Part shown: one piece after another, positions 49,246 through 61,850 of the stretch
How positions within the stretch are numbered: position 1 is the stretch's first letter
How the letters are laid out: each line of letters begins with the position of its first letter
Source of the DNA: Amphiduros pacificus
Lineage: Eukaryota; Annelida; Polychaeta; Phyllodocida; Hesionidae
Reading direction: 5' to 3'
NCBI GenBank assembly: GCA_949316495.1
Contig: OX439008.1
Location: 18,299,290 to 18,363,289 of the forward strand
DNA length: 64,000 bases
Notes under the pieces: model-generated
Seen by the model: the letters and a program-made list of their open reading frames with translations, nothing else
What the model was told of the DNA's origin: nothing
Database searches by the model: none
Translations under genes and position numbers: made by a program

Positions 49246-50868
49246 TCACATGGCTGTTTTCTAGATTTGTCTGACATCCTTTATTCTTGATATTTCAGAT
49301 TTTCTTTTTAATATTTAGCATTTCTCTTCCAAATAAACCAAAGATCGGGATGATCCTGCTGAAATTGCTGGATGCGAATAATCATTTCCCTTTTTATTAG
49401 AGTTAATCATTTAATTTTCACGACGAAAAATCGGTAACTTTTTAGTTGTATATAATTAAAGTTAGATATTTTTTTGTCGCTGCGTTTCCTGCTTATCTAC
49501 CTCCGGGGTTACCCCATCTCTTCCTATGAGTCAGTTTATCACGCCTCCTTGGGAAGTTTAAATGGTTCTCAAGAGTGGACCTGGACCTGTTACCCCATAT
49601 TAGCTGATAATAGCCTCACTTGAGACAAAGACCCTCTCACCCAAGGCACAAGAACTATCATAAAACCCTCTTCAGAGTGAAAGGAAACCACCAACTCGCC
49701 AACCCTAAACACTACAAGTCAATTAGGGCGGTGGTTTCAACTTGATATTGAATCAATTTGCACTAGATCATGTTGAAGAGGGATATGTCAACTGTAATCT
49801 CTGCCCGAGGTCTGGTATCTGTGGAGAAAACAAACTGCTCTTATTTTCTGTGGAAAGGTTTCATATTCGTTTCAGTCCATGTGGAAAGGGTTATGTTTTG
49901 ATTAAAAATAATTGATATTGCTGGGGGTTTTTTGAAATAAGTGAGATATAAATATGTAAAATGAAGAAGGAAGGCTCAAATATTATATCCTTTGGTGATT
50001 GGTTAATATGGACATATTTTAGAAGAATTGAGAGTCCTTTCTAATGTAAATATTGTATTTTCTATAAGCATTCAAAACAATAAAAACCACCTCACTAGAA
50101 GGCTGCCAAAATGATTTTAAATTATAAATCTAAAACCTCTTATTTATTAAAATTTATGATTAAAAGCTGGAAATTCATTATGTATTTTGTTCTTTCTGTA
50201 TTTTTCTGCAGCTGTAAGAGATGACACAAAACCAGAACAGAAAAGATGTAAAATGATCAATTTTAATTATTTTTGTCACAATATTTTTTTCATTTTAATT
50301 AGTTTTCATGAATAACAAAAGATCTGGACTTTTTTTTATCAAATGATCACTTTTCCTTTTTACCCACAATGGCCTTTTGAATTTATATTAATAATGGTTT
50401 TTATTATAAATTTATTTTCCTGTGTAAGTTACTGTATTATACTGAAAATTATAATAATTGATTTTTTTTCTCTCAACTTTTGTGGAATCTGACATACTGC
50501 TTAATATTATGGCATTGAATATAAACAAACATGGCCATGTGTGCCTTATCAGAGTTTATCTGCATTGGTTTACAGATCTTGACAGCTTGACATTGTCTGT
50601 CAAAACTTAATGGTAACTTAACTAAACTGAGCAAAGTTCACACACTAACATGAAAAAAATTGTATCACAAAACTAACCTTTTGATAGAAGATTCAACAAG
50701 TATAAAAAGACGAAAGTTTACCAAAAAAACATGTATATTGTGTAAATATGCCCAGCTTTCTGTCACTACTCAGGACTTTGCAATGCTCCTATCAACAAAT
50801 ATCTGGTGTCGGTGGCTTAAAGCTTTAAAAAACGCAAAAAATGCTGTAAATTGTGATATAATATAACC
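49246..50868. other. Intergenic sequence between convergent HtrL-like gene and DYNC2H1
   Basis: Unique AT-rich DNA without a recognisable gene. Confidence 0.5.
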
Positions 50869-50874
50869 TTTATT
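50869..50874 (-). terminator. Candidate poly(A) signal of DYNC2H1
   Basis: TTTATT on the plus strand (AATAAA on the gene strand), 1.1 kb past the stop codon at 52000. Other sites in between are possible. Confidence 0.25.
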
Positions 50875-51999
50875 TTCTTTGGTGCTACAATGAATAATTT
50901 CAAGAACATTTTATAATAGAAACAAAATAAATAAAATTGAGTCTTACATAATGTTTGAATATAAATAATTTAATGTTTGACATAACCACTTCATAAAACT
51001 AATGACTGTTGATAAAGCTCAAAAGATTAACAATAAAATACATTCTGTTAAGGGGAGGAATGTTTATTTTAAATTTCTCTGACTACAAGTTGTGCAGCCA
51101 ATGGTTAACTTACAAGATATACAGATGACAGTGTATGTTGTATATTACATTAAGTATAGAGTGTCTGAAACATGTTATAGGCCGGTCTGAGTAGTACTAA
51201 CAAAACATTGGCACAAGGCAGACTGCCGAACACAATAACACAGTCCAAGTGTAGAATGTCTACCCCACAGTAAAAGAAATATGCAAAACGTGGCCAGGCA
51301 CAAGGAATATAACAACTCAGCTTGCCTCAGAACTTCACACCTCTTCCCTTATATCTGTATCTCACACATGAAAGTTGCGAAAATATATATATATATTTAA
51401 ATTCAAGATACTAATTTGCTTTTGAGTTGGATGCTTCACTCTCCATGACATGATAGTCGTATCAACAGGATGTCCAGAAAAGCTTGCTAGAGTCGGGTAT
51501 CTACAGAATGTTCAGAATTGCAAGCTTAGCAGGATGTTTAACATAGGCAAGTTGTGAATCAGGTGAACAGATAACAAACTGCAATGCTGGACGGATACTG
51601 AACAAAAATGACAATAATCTCGCTGTACTGATTAAAACAATAAGATTCGTATCAACACCCCAATATCATTTTTTTTATTGTAAAAGATAAGTTAAAAATC
51701 ATTACTTAAATGTAATAGGGAGAGGTGACAATATTAACAAAAGATCTAACTTGATGTCCTAACAGTTGAATGACTATATATAATTTACTTTTCTATAATA
51801 TCACAACATTGCTTATCACGGAATGTTGCAGTTTTTAATATCACATGAGTAATGGTCAAGTAATAATTATATTCCACACTTGTTTGGCACCTTCAGTCTC
51901 TTTTCCATCCTGACTTTGGACAATCTTTGGTTCCTCATAATGCACACAATCCAGGATTTGTCCCAGACCAAGCTGTGATGCAGTGCTTGTGTATGTTAG

Positions 52000-54900
52000 T
52001 TACTGAGAGCGCAGGAAGAGGGCAGCACCACACTGCAGCCACTGGTTCTGGTTGCCTCCGCAGGGCACGTCAATGCGAGCGATGATGTGGTCACGCTCGG
52101 CGCTGTAGTACACCGGTAGAGATATCACCTCCTTGGGACTGTAAGGCTCAGCTCCATCCTGACATCACACAAACAAACAAAGGTTCGAATAAATTTCAAT
52201 ATATATTTCACACGACACATGATTTTTATTTCCCACAATTTTCACAAATAACTTTATTTTTATTTTGTGTAAGTATGGAGTTTGTATATTTATTTTCTGC
52301 TTTCAATGAGCAAAAAGACAAAGTAGAGAAATAGCAGTAGTATCAATACAGGGTACGTGCTGAAAACCTCCAATTACATCTTAAAATAAACTGTAAATAT
52401 CAGGATACTACACATCTTTTTTTCAAGAAATTTCATTTTCACATACCTCCTTTGACAACCATTACAGTATGGAGGATTTTCTCACGGGCACCATTCTACC
52501 ATTGGTACCAAGTCTCTACTCAAAAAAAAAGAGATAATCTTTGCTATAGTTACCTTGGCGATCCAGGCCACCACACAGTTGGGTATGGAGGAGACGATGG
52601 GCGAGTCTCGCTGGTTCTCGGAGAGCCTCTGTCCATCAAACGTGCACCCTTCCAGCTGCAGGCCGCCCACCTTAACAGCTATACGCGAGCCCTGCACTCC
52701 TCCCTTCCAGCTGCACACAAACTTCAAGCTGTCCATCGCACACTTCAGTTCCCTGTAAGTATGACACAGGGGCTATCAAACTACCAGTTCATTTACAGGA
52801 TCTACATCAGTCTTATTTGTTTTCATCAGCTTTAGTACTTCAGAGCATGAAAGCATTTTCAAATTAGCCTGTCGCCTATTTACTGAGCTGTCTGTCTATC
52901 ATCATTCAGGAGTATGAAAACACATCACGGAACATGGATGCAAAGTTCATCCAGACTGTTTTCTGTCTTATACAAAGGAGGACAATAAACCTGTCTGCTG
53001 TCTGATATAATTAGCAACAAGAGCATTTAGAGAGCTGTCTGCTGTCTGATAAAATTAGCAACAAGAGCATTTACCAAGCTGTCTGCTGTGTTATATAATT
53101 AGTAACAAGGACATTTCCTGAACTGTCTTCTGTCTAATATAATTAGTAACAAGTCTGATATAATTAGTGACAAGGACATTAACAGAGCTGTCAACTAGTA
53201 ACAAGAACATTTACCAAGCTGTCTGCTGTCTGATATAATTAGCATGAAAGCCCTTTACGGAGCTGTCTGATTTTATCACAAAGGCCACTTACCGAGCTGT
53301 CTGTTGTCTGAGAGCATTGAGGAAGGTGTCTGGGTGGAAGAGGTCTGACAGGTCCAGAGTGTCATTGAGGAGTCTTCCGCCCTCCGCCTTCTCCACCCAG
53401 GTCTGCACGGCCAGCGCTCTGGACACCAAACCTCGCAGGTACTGCATGGGATCCTCCGGTCCGTCCCACTTACTCAGCCAACTCAACGGCGTCTGCAACA
53501 TGAAACTTATCTCTTAACTTATTCAACAGAACAACCAAACTCAGCCCCATTTCAATATTGGTCCCATTTCATTGCTGGTCCCATTTTACTATTGGCCCTA
53601 TTTCACTATTTGTCCTATTTTACTATAGGTCCCATTTTACTATTGCTCCCATTTCACTATAGGTCTCATTTTACTACTTTTCTCATTTCCTTATAGGTCC
53701 CACTTTATTATAGGCCCTATTTCTCTAAAGGTCCCATTTAATTATTGGTCCCATTCCACTATAGGTCCCATCTCACTATTGGTCCCATTTTACTACTCGA
53801 CCCATATCCCTATAGGTCCCACTTTATCATAAGCCCTATTTCCCTAAAGGTCCCTTTTTACTATTTGTCCCATCTTATTATAGGTCCCATTTCCCTAAAG
53901 GCCCCATTTTCTTATAGGTCCCGTTTTTTTATAGGTCCCATTTCCCTGAAGGTCCCATTTTACTATTGGTCCCATTTCACTATTGGTCCCATTGGACTGT
54001 TGGTCCCATTCCACTCTTGGTCCTATTCCAATATTGGTCTCATTTCACTATTGTTCACATTTAACTACTCGTCCCATTCCATCATTGGTCGATCTCCTTC
54101 ACTTCATTTATATACTGATATTTGCTCACCTCTTGGTTCATGAGGGCTGCTGCAAGGTTCTGTATGTCGTTGCTGAGGAGTTGCGTGCCACGGATCACCT
54201 TGCTGAGGTTGGCTAGGTTCTGGTGAATGCTCTGGACCAGCTTGATGGCATTGTACCTCTCCAGCATAATGAAGGACTGCACTGGAGTGCTGTTACCCTT
54301 GTCACTCGGAGGACCGATCTTGGACTGGATCAGATTGGCTCCCTACAATAATAACAACAATAAGAATTAGACTGGTAAGAGCAAACATGAGGTCACAGCA
54401 ACCATAGTGATGTCACAGCAACCATGGTGAGGTCACAGCAACCATGGTGAGGTCACAGCAACCATGGTGAGGTCACAGCAACCATGGTGAGGTCACAGCA
54501 ACCATAGTGATGTCACAGCAACACCATAGTGATGTCACAGCAACCATGGTGATGTCACAGCAACCATGGTGAGGTCACAGCAACCATGGTGAGGTCACAG
54601 CAACTATAGTGAGGTCACAGCAACCATAGTGATGTCACAGCAACCATAGTGATGTCACAGCAACCATGGTGATGTCACAGCAACCATAGTGAGGTCACAG
54701 CAACTATGGCGAGGTCACAGCAACCATAGTGAGGTCACAGCAACCATGGTGAGGTCACAGAAATCATACCAAAATCACCACAACCACAGTGAGGTCACAG
54801 CAACCATAGTGAGGTCACAGCAACCATGGTGAGGTCACAGCAACCATAGTGAGGTCACAGCAACTATGGCGAGGTCACAGCAACCATAGTGAGGTCACAG

Positions 54901-57900
54901 CAACCATAGTGAGGTCACAGCAACTATGGCGAGGTCACAGCAACCATAGTGAGGTCACAGCAACCATGGTGAGGTCACAGCAACCATGGTGAGGTCACAG
55001 CAACCATGGTGAGGTCACAGCAACTATGGCGAGGTCACAGCAACCATGGCGAGGTCACGGCAACACCATAGTGATGTCACAGCAACCATGGTGATGTCAC
55101 AGCAACCATGGTGAGGTCACAGCAACCATGGTGAGGTCACAGCAACTATAGTGAGGTCACAGCAACCATAGTGATGTCACAGCAAGCATAGTGATGTCAC
55201 AGCAACCATGGTGATGTCACAGCAACCATAGTGAGGTCACAGCAACTATGGCGAGGTCACAGCAACCATAGTGAGGTCACAGCAACCATGGTGAGGTCAC
55301 AGAAATCATACCAAAATCACCACAACCACAGTGAGGTCACAGCAACCATAGTGAGGTCACAGCAACCATAGTGAGGTCACAGCAACCATAGTGAGGTCAC
55401 AGCAACTATGGCGAGGTCACAGCAACCATAGTGAGGTCACAGCAACCATAGTGAGGTCACAGCAACTATGGCGAGGTCACAGCAACCATAGTGAGGTCAC
55501 AGCAACCATGGTGAGGTCACAACAACCATGGTGAGGTCACAGCAACCATGGTGAGGTCACAGCAACTATGGCGAGGTCACAGCAACCATGGCGAGGTCAC
55601 AGCAACCATAGTGAGGTCACAGCAACCATAGTGAGGTCACAGCAACCATAGTGAGGTCACAGCAATTTTTTTCTTGACCTATAAACATCCTGAATTATTG
55701 TTTGTCCATATCTCCAGACCATAATCATTATACCCTGCCCATCTGGAGATTGGCCATACCCCATACGAGAACTGATCTTAAAAATACTTCCATCTGTCAT
55801 ACTATTTCTTTTATTTTTGTTTTAATAAGTTCTTCATGTGCCATCATATCATAAAATAATCAGGCTTTATCCCATACCACACCAGTTAGAAGCAGAATGA
55901 TCCCATTTTTACCTGATTAAGTTTCTTCCACAGGTTGAGTATGGGTGAAAGTTCTGCAGCCCACACGTCCTTGTCAAACTTGGAGGCCTTGACATCGGCA
56001 CGCTTCAGGATGCGGAGCTGAGCCACGACCCCACTGCTTATGATGCGCTGCGAGGATCGCTCGATATTCTCAGGAAGGCCGAAGTAGGAAGGCTTGTCAA
56101 ACTCTGGTAGTGCCTCAATTGCCTCAACAAAATCCTGCAAAATTGTACATCAATGACATCAAGAATGCAAGAATTTGTGTTATAAATGCAAAATTATTTA
56201 TCACTGATCCGCAACAGTTGCATGTCTGAGTTGGATGGTGCACTGCGCTGACACCTAGTGGCAGACCTGCTCTTTACAATATCTGTTTTAATATTTCTGT
56301 TATAAATCATTCTCACATGATTAAACTTTAAATCTGGCAGATACCTTTGGCATATCTGAATTTACATGGAAAGAAATCTTTATTTATGTTCATAATTAAT
56401 GGATATTTAAAAGTAGAAATTTCCTTATGTTTACAAAAAGCCTCGAATAAGTAAGAGACATGGAAAGAGACGGACCCTGTGATTGGTGGAGGCAGGCAGC
56501 TTCAAAGGTCCGATACGCTTCCCTCCACGACCCTCTGATATCACGCTCGAGTCAAACAACTGACTGAGGTAAGACACCATGACACGAATATCAAACGTGT
56601 TGTCCACACGGCCGCCATAGATGGCAAACTCCACCAGGCCGTGGATGTAGTCCCACTGCATCTGACCTTTCCCTGAAAATGTGCAAATAGTTTGATTGGT
56701 TTTAAGGTAAAGTTATATTCAATAACTGGATGTAACCATGAGACAATTCAGGATCTGTTATGAGATGCCTTTATAGATTCCAGGCTTTTCTTCAATTTTT
56801 ATATGATGTCTGACAGCATGATTTCTATTATTTACAAGCGTGAGAGGGCCTAATAGTGCTAACAAATCGACTGTTTGTGAAATTCTGTGAAGTACTGAAC
56901 TTAAATTCCCAATGTCAGTTTGGAAAAATAACTGTTAAAGTGATTTGATTGACATGATTATATCGACGTGAAAGCCTTCTTATGTGTTCTATTTAAACTA
57001 AATGGCAAAAAACTATGATTCATTGCATCATAAATTACTTAGTACAAATTACATTAAGATTTGTATTTCAAGTTTCCAAGTTGACAAATTAATGCACTTA
57101 AATATTTGTTTTTTTAATTCTTCTCAAAAATGTTTGATTTGGAATGAATCAAAGTTTGAAATAAATTTTAAAAATCTTACATTCCTTAACTGTAAATAAG
57201 ATAAATAATAGTTTAATTGAATGTAAATATCTATAAAAAAAATATTGCAATAAAAGAAATAAACATGCATATATATAAAATCCCTAAAAATTAAAAATAT
57301 TTGGAGAGAAATACAATTTAAATTCAATATGAAAATAAACAAAAAAAAAATAAAATATTGCATGTGACAAATAAAAACAAAACAAAATTTCCTGTGCCTT
57401 ACTACTATAAACAGTTGAATCACTTCTTTCTGGAAATAATTATTGATAAACTCTTGTATAACAATTGATTTAAGTGATAGACTGATTGACTGAATTATTG
57501 GAGGATTGGTTTAATTATTGGATTGGAAGAAACCAAAATTTATGCTGGTTGCTTACCTGCTCGGATGCACAGTCTGTCAATAGTTTCTGCACCAGCTCGC
57601 AAATCAGCAAAACTGAACTCATAAAACTTGGTCCAGCCCTAAAAAGGAACAAATTCGTTAATTTTTTCCCACACATAATTTCATTTATTTATTGCTTTTG
57701 AAGCCAAGTCTTTTTAATTATAACCATCTGAGAAACTGATGTTCAAATTTATTTTTATGATACGGTAGGTATAATTTCATAATTGTTGATATCGTAGAAT
57801 TTAAAAATTACAGATTTAAAAATTACAAAATTTAAAATGGACAGGTTGAAATATTACAAATTTAAAAATGATGATTACAATACAATCACTGAATGTCAGA

Positions 57901-60900
57901 TCAGGGTATTTTGTTAGGAGGCAATTTTTCATTTTGTACACAAATTTGACGGTTGCCCTACCTGTGGGATATAGTTTCTTCTTTCCTGCATGACGGCATG
58001 GAACCAGGCCAGAGCAAACAATGACTGAGCCCGTATGGTGTTTCCACCTTTTGAAATATATTGCGGTGACCAAGATTCGTAGGTTCGCAATAGGTTTTTC
58101 TTGACACCAGGTGGAGCCTATAGTGATAAAGATTTCCATTTTAAGATTATATTTTTGTGAATATTCATACTTTTCCCCAATCTTTATTTACACATAATTA
58201 TTCATCCATAATTTAAACATCTACAAGAAAACCATCCAATAAACCAAAAAACTTAATAGTCATCACAGGTGCTGATTTAAAAAAAAATCAAGCTCCTGTA
58301 AGTTTGTAAAATTCCAAGGCAAAAAAATCCTTGGCAAAATCCATGAAAATCTTCTTACTCTATTACGCACTCACAAATCACTTCTCATACAAAAGTGCTA
58401 TTTGATGGTGTAAGCAGAAACTATGTGCCAAAAACATGGCTGCCACGGACTAATAATAGGTGTATGCTCCATAGACTTACAGCTTAATCATGTCAAAACC
58501 TCGAACATTCAGACCTAAAGTCAAAATAAACGCGAGCCAAAAAAAACAAAAAAGAGATCAATTCTGCTGACCTCATATGTTATTTTGAGACTGCTCTGCA
58601 GCAAAATGGTTGGGAACTTGGGATGCACCTCAGCTGTCAACCAAAGGCGGAAATTATCATGTGACTGTAAACTGTTCATCTCCTGCAAACACATCCAATA
58701 TCATTATGGTTAGGTTTTATTGCAAATGTCAGCTTCTTATCTCAATATAGCCGACACTATGTGAAAATTGTGACAAAAATCTATTTCAATGCAGATTTAA
58801 CATTTTGCTTTACAAGAGTGGACTTTCTCTTGTTTTGGAATGAGTTGACATTCTATAGTGTGGGAATTAAAGTTGACCTTGATAAGTACAGAGACAAATT
58901 GTCCCACTAGAGGGCGTACCTTCTCAAGCTGAGGGAGCCATGCGGTGACCAGATGTAGATTCTTCAGACACAGCCATTCCCCAGACTTGGAGCATTCGTG
59001 CAGCAGCTGCATGGCAATCTCTGCCTGGCCTTGACCCATGGCAACCTGCGTAGAACAATTACAATATCAATTATATCTTTTTGAACAAAAAATATACAAG
59101 AAACAGTATATTAGCATTTAGCTAGCCTGTATGCAAAAAATAACTGAAGGAAACCACCAATAACACATACAAGTTAAGAGTTCTGCATTATTTTTATCCC
59201 ATGTTTGTTCCTGCGAATTTCAAATCAAACTTTACCAATAGGCCCCCTGCAAAATCTCTATCATCAATTAAATATAATTAAAGGAGTTGAACAGTTCCAG
59301 TGTGTACTATTTGATGAGGAACAAAGAACCAACATGGAGATCCGCAATTGGCTTATATTTTTTCTATATTTGCATCCTATAAATATCCAGCAGTTGATAT
59401 TAACATCTTACCACCAACTGTTTAATATAAAAAAAAATTCTCGCATATCTTTTGCCAACCGTCCTGTTTGTTGGCTTCAAATTTAAAAAGTGGATCTCAG
59501 ACAAGGCTGAGCGGGGAACTGGGCCGGTGATGGTGGCGCCACCATGGGTGGTAATAGGGTGAGCCCAAAAAGTTTTTTTTCTCCATCATATATTGACATA
59601 TATTTGAACTAGCTATGACATAGTCATAACGTCATCGATAACTAGCTGTAAGCTAATGTTTCGTGTTCAAATGATCGATGCAAAATAAAATTATCTTTAT
59701 CTTATTCACCTGGGTTTGTATTCTCATTTTAATAGAGACCCTGACCTCGCGCTGTGATTTGACCTACCTGGTGGTATTTGTCGAGGCCGATGACTTCCTT
59801 GGCAAGGTCCTCCAGGTCCTGAGAGGGATCAGCGCCGGGAGATATGATGATCATGATTGGCTCAGATGACCTTGTCTCTGTCTCATACAAACGCTTCATG
59901 TTCACGTTGGGCGGTGACAACTCCTTCATGTCTGTGATACAACAAAAGTTACCTCAGATGAGATGAGAAAAACTCATTCTAAAGTTTCCTTATTTTTTGG
60001 AGAGAAAAATTTCAAAATGGCTGAGATGATACTTTTCATCACCATTTCATGAGGGTTAAACATCAGGAGTAAATAAGACTCAATAATCCCGAACCATTTA
60101 TTCAAGTTGTGAGACCAATATCAAAATTTGTTAAACCCTGTTTCCATTTGTGCAGTGTGTCATGCAGCGTGCCATGCAGTGCATCATGCAGCACATCAAT
60201 TTTTTTGGCACACCATACTGAACAATGAAGATGTTTCCAAGTATGCGTATTGCTGTCCGTAATGAAGTCCATAAGCAAATTGACACATAGCCTTTCGCAT
60301 AGGGTAGCGAATGAAAATCTGACGCATAGTGTGACACATAGGATTCCCACACATTGCAAGTCTATTTTTGCCGCCAAATTGGAAGACTGACCGTGAAAAC
60401 ATCACAAAACTGACTCATACATGTGAATACCGCATGACGCTCTGCATTGCGCTCTGCATTGTGCACTGCATAATGGACTGCACATATGGAAACAGCCTTA
60501 ATGATAAGAAATAATAAACATACTGAGTGCCTTGCAGGCAAAAAGTGCCATGGCGGACTGCAGCCTATCAGGTCGCGTTGCCTGAACCACAAGTATCTGC
60601 TGGAACAGCGAGACCCTCTTTGCCGCAGCCCCCGGGAAGTCCTGCTCACACTGGCTGCTACGCCCAAACCCGGACCACAAACCCTGGTCTGTCAGAGACA
60701 GGTCACTAAACAACTGTGGAAACGTACTCTGCAACCAAACATATCGACTATGTTAACATTTCTAATTCTGAATAAAATCATTTTCCATTCATTTTCCATT
60801 CATTTTTTTTTTTCCCGGGAGATGAGATAAGATAGTTATGATAAGTTTACCTTAAGGAGACCGACGGCTTGCGCTCTATCGGGCTCCACCCAGCTGGGAA

Positions 60901-61276
60901 CGTCTCTGCCTCCTCCTTCCTTCACATCTCCCACTATCATGGCAGTAAACACCTCCCATTCCTGTCCAATAAATACATCATTATGTATAACTAAACCGAC
61001 CTTTTTATCCAAAGTTATAATTTTTCAAAAGATTTGTTCTTGGTTCAAACAAAGTTTGATATCAATGGTGAAAAATAATGTTCAAGATACCATAAAGGGA
61101 AGGAGTGATACAGTTCTTACATTTTCTTTGAACATATCAGGAAACATGCCGTGTACGAGGTGCAAGGCAAACATAAGCCTATCAGCCTTGAAGAGAGACC
61201 TGCACACGTACTCATACACCAGGGTCTGCAGTGCACTGTTCAGGGACTTGATACGGTGATCTGTGCTCGCCCCGTC
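52000..61276 (-). CDS. DYNC2H1: Cytoplasmic dynein 2 heavy chain, C-terminal 766 residues (partial)
   Basis: Fourteen exons on the minus strand: 61276-61121, 60961-60851, 60728-60524, 59931-59768, 59045-58920, 58682-58572, 58117-57962, 57638-57557, 56672-56476, 56134-55913, 54342-54130, 53492-53293, 52752-52554 and 52158-52000 (TAA). All phases agree; 2301 bases give 766 residues. Matches to the DYNC2H1 C-terminal motor region include KRVSLFQQILVVQATRPDRL, IISPGADPSQDL, GQGQAEIA, WLCLKNLHLV, LTAEVHP, NLLRTYESW, AIYGGRVDN, FGLPENIERSSQR, LSPILNLWKKLNQ, WEGPEDP-like WDGPEDP, FHPDTFLNALRQ and the end WLQCGAALFL. These cover the last AAA modules and the C-terminal domain. Dynein-2 drives retrograde intraflagellar transport in cilia. 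The other 80% or so of the protein is encoded beyond the right edge. Confidence 0.97.
52870..53310 (-). repeat. Degenerate repeats of a DYNC2H1 exon end and donor site
   Basis: The exon 53492-53293 ends CAGACAACAGACAGCTCG and its donor is GTAAGT. About eight degenerate copies follow in the intron on the gene strand, for example CAGACAGCAGACAGCTTG|GTAAAT near 53219 and 53080. They are spaced 40-55 bases by TAATTATATCAGAC- and GCTCTTGTTGCTAAT-like spacer. Confidence 0.85.
53540..54090. repeat. 17-bp minisatellite in DYNC2H1 intron
   Basis: About 32 diverged copies of ATTGGTCCCATTTCACT (variants ATAGGTCCC, CTAAAGGTCCC). It lies about 50 bases upstream, on the gene strand, of the 53492 acceptor. 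Not related in sequence to the 17-bp array at 33150-34548. Confidence 0.88.
54380..55665. repeat. 20-bp minisatellite with 540-bp higher-order duplication
   Basis: About 64 copies of GTGAGGTCACAGCAACCATG (variants CATAG, CTATGGC, GATGTC). A rare unit variant (AGAAATCATACCAAAATCAC) recurs at about 54758 and 55298, and neighbouring variants match, so a 540-bp block (27 units) is duplicated. The array begins about 40 bases upstream of the 54342 acceptor on the gene strand. Confidence 0.93.
59235..59370 (+). repeat. Interspersed repeat (copy 2, shared with 46040-46205)
   Basis: Shares ordered blocks with the copy downstream of the HtrL-like gene. It lies in a DYNC2H1 intron, antisense to the gene. 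Confidence 0.65.
59490..59755 (+). mobile_element. Fossil retroelement-like fragment
   Basis: Shares GAACTGGG, ATGGTGGCGCCACCAT (a palindrome), GTGAGCCCAAAA-like sequence and CACCTGGGTTTGTATTC, in that order, with the minus-strand segment at 61487-61850. It looks like a solo end or partial copy of one interspersed family, possibly LTR-type. Broken. The right end lies about 15-25 bases from a DYNC2H1 exon donor. Confidence 0.5.
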
Positions 61277-61486
61277 CTGAAATACATACACATCCTAAAG
61301 ATATCACCAAACAAGAGAGATATTCAGCCAAAGTGGCCGCTAATCTGATCCTGTGTAACTTTTTTTTAATTAAAAATTTTTTTTTTTAATCATTACATGC
61401 ATAATTGATTTAAAAGCATGTTGTGTCTTTCAGGGAACACATAGAAAAAATTGACTAAAAAAAAATGATACATGATATAACATGAT

Positions 61487-61850
61487 CCCACAAATTTTAT
61501 TAATTGGTGTGTTTCTTATTAAACATGAATACAAACCCAGGTGGACATTAGGACTATGCGATAGCCAGTTCTATATACGTCAATAAAATAAAAATAAACA
61601 TTTTGGACTCGCCCTCCTACCACCAACGGTGGCGCCACCATCGCCCGCCCAGTTTCCCGCTCAACCTCGCTTGAGAATCACTTTGCTCAAAAATAAATTT
61701 GACGCCAAAGCGGGGAGGTCGGGAGGGAAAGCACACTCCACCTGGGTTTGTATTCATGTTTAATAAGAAACACACCAATTAATAAAATTTGTGGGGTTTC
61801 TATTAAAATGAGAATACAAACCCAGGTGGACATTAGGACAGAATCACTGA
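61487..61850 (-). mobile_element. Fossil retroelement-like end region with 59-bp inverted repeats
   Basis: Exact inverted repeats at 61487-61545 and 61737-61795 enclose 191 bases that include the GGTGGCGCCACC palindrome. A further direct copy of ACAAACCCAGGTGGACATTA lies at 61531 and 61817. The family is shared with 59490-59755. It may be the end of an LTR-type or related retroelement extending towards 62095. Broken; family not assigned. The exact inverted repeats suggest fairly recent activity. Confidence 0.55.

Noticed and set aside
52482-52758. Plus-strand frames opposite DYNC2H1 exons, for example 52555-52758
   Set aside because: Antisense shadows of a conserved dynein exon.
54380-55665. 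CRISPR-like appearance of regular 20-bp repeats
   Set aside because: Units are contiguous with no unique spacers, and the surrounding genes are spliced eukaryotic genes.
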